The notes beneath the pieces were generated by a model. That model made no database searches. It was given only the letters and a program-made list of their open reading frames with translations, and had not been told where the DNA came from. A stretch of 6,104 bases of DNA from Limnohabitans sp. (lineage in GTDB: Bacteria > Pseudomonadota > Gammaproteobacteria > Burkholderiales > Burkholderiaceae_C): the NCBI GenBank assembly GCA_024641725.1, contig JAHECM010000053.1, forward strand, positions 1-6,104, given 5' to 3'. The position numbers and the translations under genes were made by a program. Below, piece after piece: positions 5,155-6,104 of this stretch. Within the stretch, counting starts at the first letter, position 1, and each line of letters begins with the position of its first letter.

Positions 5155-6104
5155 ATGAGCCCGCAAGAAATTCTGAGCACCTACGGCCCCCGTGAAGCCA
5201 TGGAATACGACGTGGTCGTGGTCGGTGGGGGCCCCGGCGGCCTGTCCACGGCCATCCGCCTGAAGCAGCTGGCCGCCGAAAAAGGCCAGGACGTGTCGGT
5301 CGTGGTGCTCGAAAAAGGCGGCGAGCCCGGCGCGCACATTTTGTCGGGCGCCATCATGGACCCCAAGGCCCTGAGCGAGCTGTTTCCCAACTGGAAAGAA
5401 CTGGGCGCCCCCCTCAACCAGCCCGTGACCGACGACGCTTGGAGCTTTCTGAGCGAGACCGGTGCCACCCGCACCCCCAACTTGCTCTTGCCCGAGTGCG
5501 CGCAAAACCACGGCAACTACATCATCAGCCTGAGCAATTTCACCCGCTGGCTGGGGCAGCAGGCCGAGAACTTGGGTGTGGAAATTTTCCCTGGCTTCAC
5601 CGCTGCCGAAGTGCTCTACAACGACGATGGTTCAGTGAAGGGCGTCGCCACCGGCAACATGGGTGTGGGCAAAGACGGCGAACCGACCGAGAACTTTCAA
5701 CTCGGCATGGAACTGCACGCCAAGTACACCGTGTTTGCCGAAGGCGCACGCGGCCACCTGGGCAAGCAGCTGATCGCCAAATACAAATTGGACGAAGGCC
5801 GTGACCCGCAAACTTACGGCATCGGCATCAAAGAGGTCTGGGAGATCGACCCCTCGCGCCACACGCCCGGCTTTGTCATGCACACCGCCGGCTGGCCCAT
5901 GAACAACGACACCTACGGCGGCGCGTTCATGTACCACATGGAGGACAACAAAATCGCCATTGGCTACGTGGTCGGCCTGGACTACGCCAACCCTTGGCTC
6001 AGCCCCTTTGAAGAGTTCCAGCGCTGGAAAACCCACAACAACATCCAGTGGTACTTCACCAACGACGCGGGCGAAGTCAACGCCAAACGCATCGGCTACG
6101 GCGC
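5155..6104 (+). CDS. etfQO: Electron-transfer flavoprotein:ubiquinone oxidoreductase (3' end outside window)
   Basis: The inner-membrane-associated FAD and 4Fe-4S enzyme that takes electrons from reduced ETF and gives them to ubiquinone, the outlet for acyl-CoA dehydrogenases. The 316 visible codons run open to the edge; the family has about 540-560 residues, so the C-terminal cysteine-rich cluster domain is missing. Seen: Rossmann motif YDVVVVGGGPGGLSTAIRLK (18-37), LEKGGEPGAHILSGAIMDP (52-70), LSNFTRWLGQQAENLGVEIFPGF (126-148), FAEGARGHLGKQL (194-206), and the signature HTAGWPMNNDTYGGAFMYH (243-261) of the quinone-binding side. All match ETF-QO rather than other FAD oxidoreductases. ATG 5155 has AGAGAG about 6 nt upstream; the next ATG (5200) lies just before the Rossmann strand and lacks a site. 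It has its own predicted promoter and diverges from the thioesterase gene across 209 bp. With the acyl-CoA dehydrogenase at the other end it marks an acyl-CoA oxidation neighbourhood. Confidence 0.97.
   Translation, partial: MSPQEILSTYGPREAMEYDVVVVGGGPGGLSTAIRLKQLAAEKGQDVSVVVLEKGGEPGAHILSGAIMDPKALSELFPNWKELGAPLNQPVTDDAWSFLSETGATRTPNLLLPECAQNHGNYIISLSNFTRWLGQQAENLGVEIFPGFTAAEVLYNDDGSVKGVATGNMGVGKDGEPTENFQLGMELHAKYTVFAEGARGHLGKQLIAKYKLDEGRDPQTYGIGIKEVWEIDPSRHTPGFVMHTAGWPMNNDTYGGAFMYHMEDNKIAIGYVVGLDYANPWLSPFEEFQRWKTHNNIQWYFTNDAGEVNAKRIGYG

Noticed and set aside
4178..5158. A 326-residue plus-strand open frame across the hydrolase 3' end and thioesterase
   Set aside because: It overlaps two well-supported genes and the ETF-QO promoter region, and its translation has no family features. 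It is a composition shadow.
1..6104. CRISPR array, insertion sequence, tRNA or other RNA gene
   Set aside because: No regularly spaced direct repeats, transposase motifs, terminal inverted repeats or cloverleaf-like sequence were seen. Every gap between genes is under 210 bp and is covered by the entries above.

Overview
The window looks like chromosomal DNA of a betaproteobacterium, most likely Burkholderiales and perhaps Comamonadaceae. This rests on the GC-rich composition, the strong wobble-position GC bias, the character of the proteins (PimC-like acyl-CoA dehydrogenase, ETF-ubiquinone oxidoreductase, PF10118-type hydrolase) and the dense packing of short genes on alternating strands. 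I infer the taxon from general impression, not from a search. I see no mobile element, CRISPR array, tRNA or rRNA.

Layout. Positions 1-2025 hold three minus-strand genes, in transcription order: a PcaC-like carboxymuconolactone decarboxylase family protein (1627-2025), an FMN nitroreductase (838-1509) and an acyl-CoA dehydrogenase cut by the left window edge (1-759). The gaps between them are 117 and 78 bp and both contain possible hairpins, so a single operon is possible but not shown. Head-to-head with the PcaC-like gene is a plus-strand AhpD-fold peroxidase-related gene (2151-2744). It converges on a minus-strand TetR-family repressor gene (2783-3478) across a 38 bp gap filled by a hairpin. 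The TetR gene diverges from a plus-strand ferritin-like metal-dependent hydrolase gene (3576-4478). Their 97 bp shared control region holds a perfect 7+7 bp inverted repeat and a third copy of the same half-site. The hydrolase converges on a minus-strand hotdog-fold acyl-CoA thioesterase gene (4523-4945), which may be translated through an overlapping 15-codon leader ORF. Divergent from it, the gene for ETF-ubiquinone oxidoreductase starts at 5155 behind a recognisable sigma-70 promoter and runs off the right edge.

How the genes fit together. Acyl-CoA dehydrogenases pass electrons to ETF and then through ETF-QO to the quinone pool, and a thioesterase can release CoA from acyl-CoA intermediates. 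The window therefore suits a region for fatty, dicarboxylic or aromatic acid breakdown, with redox-related accessory enzymes (nitroreductase, AhpD-like protein). The TetR/PF10118 pair is the most self-contained regulatory unit. Nothing here is clearly a new system. The best leads are the TetR operator, the coupled leader ORF of the thioesterase, and the head-to-head pair of CMD-fold genes.
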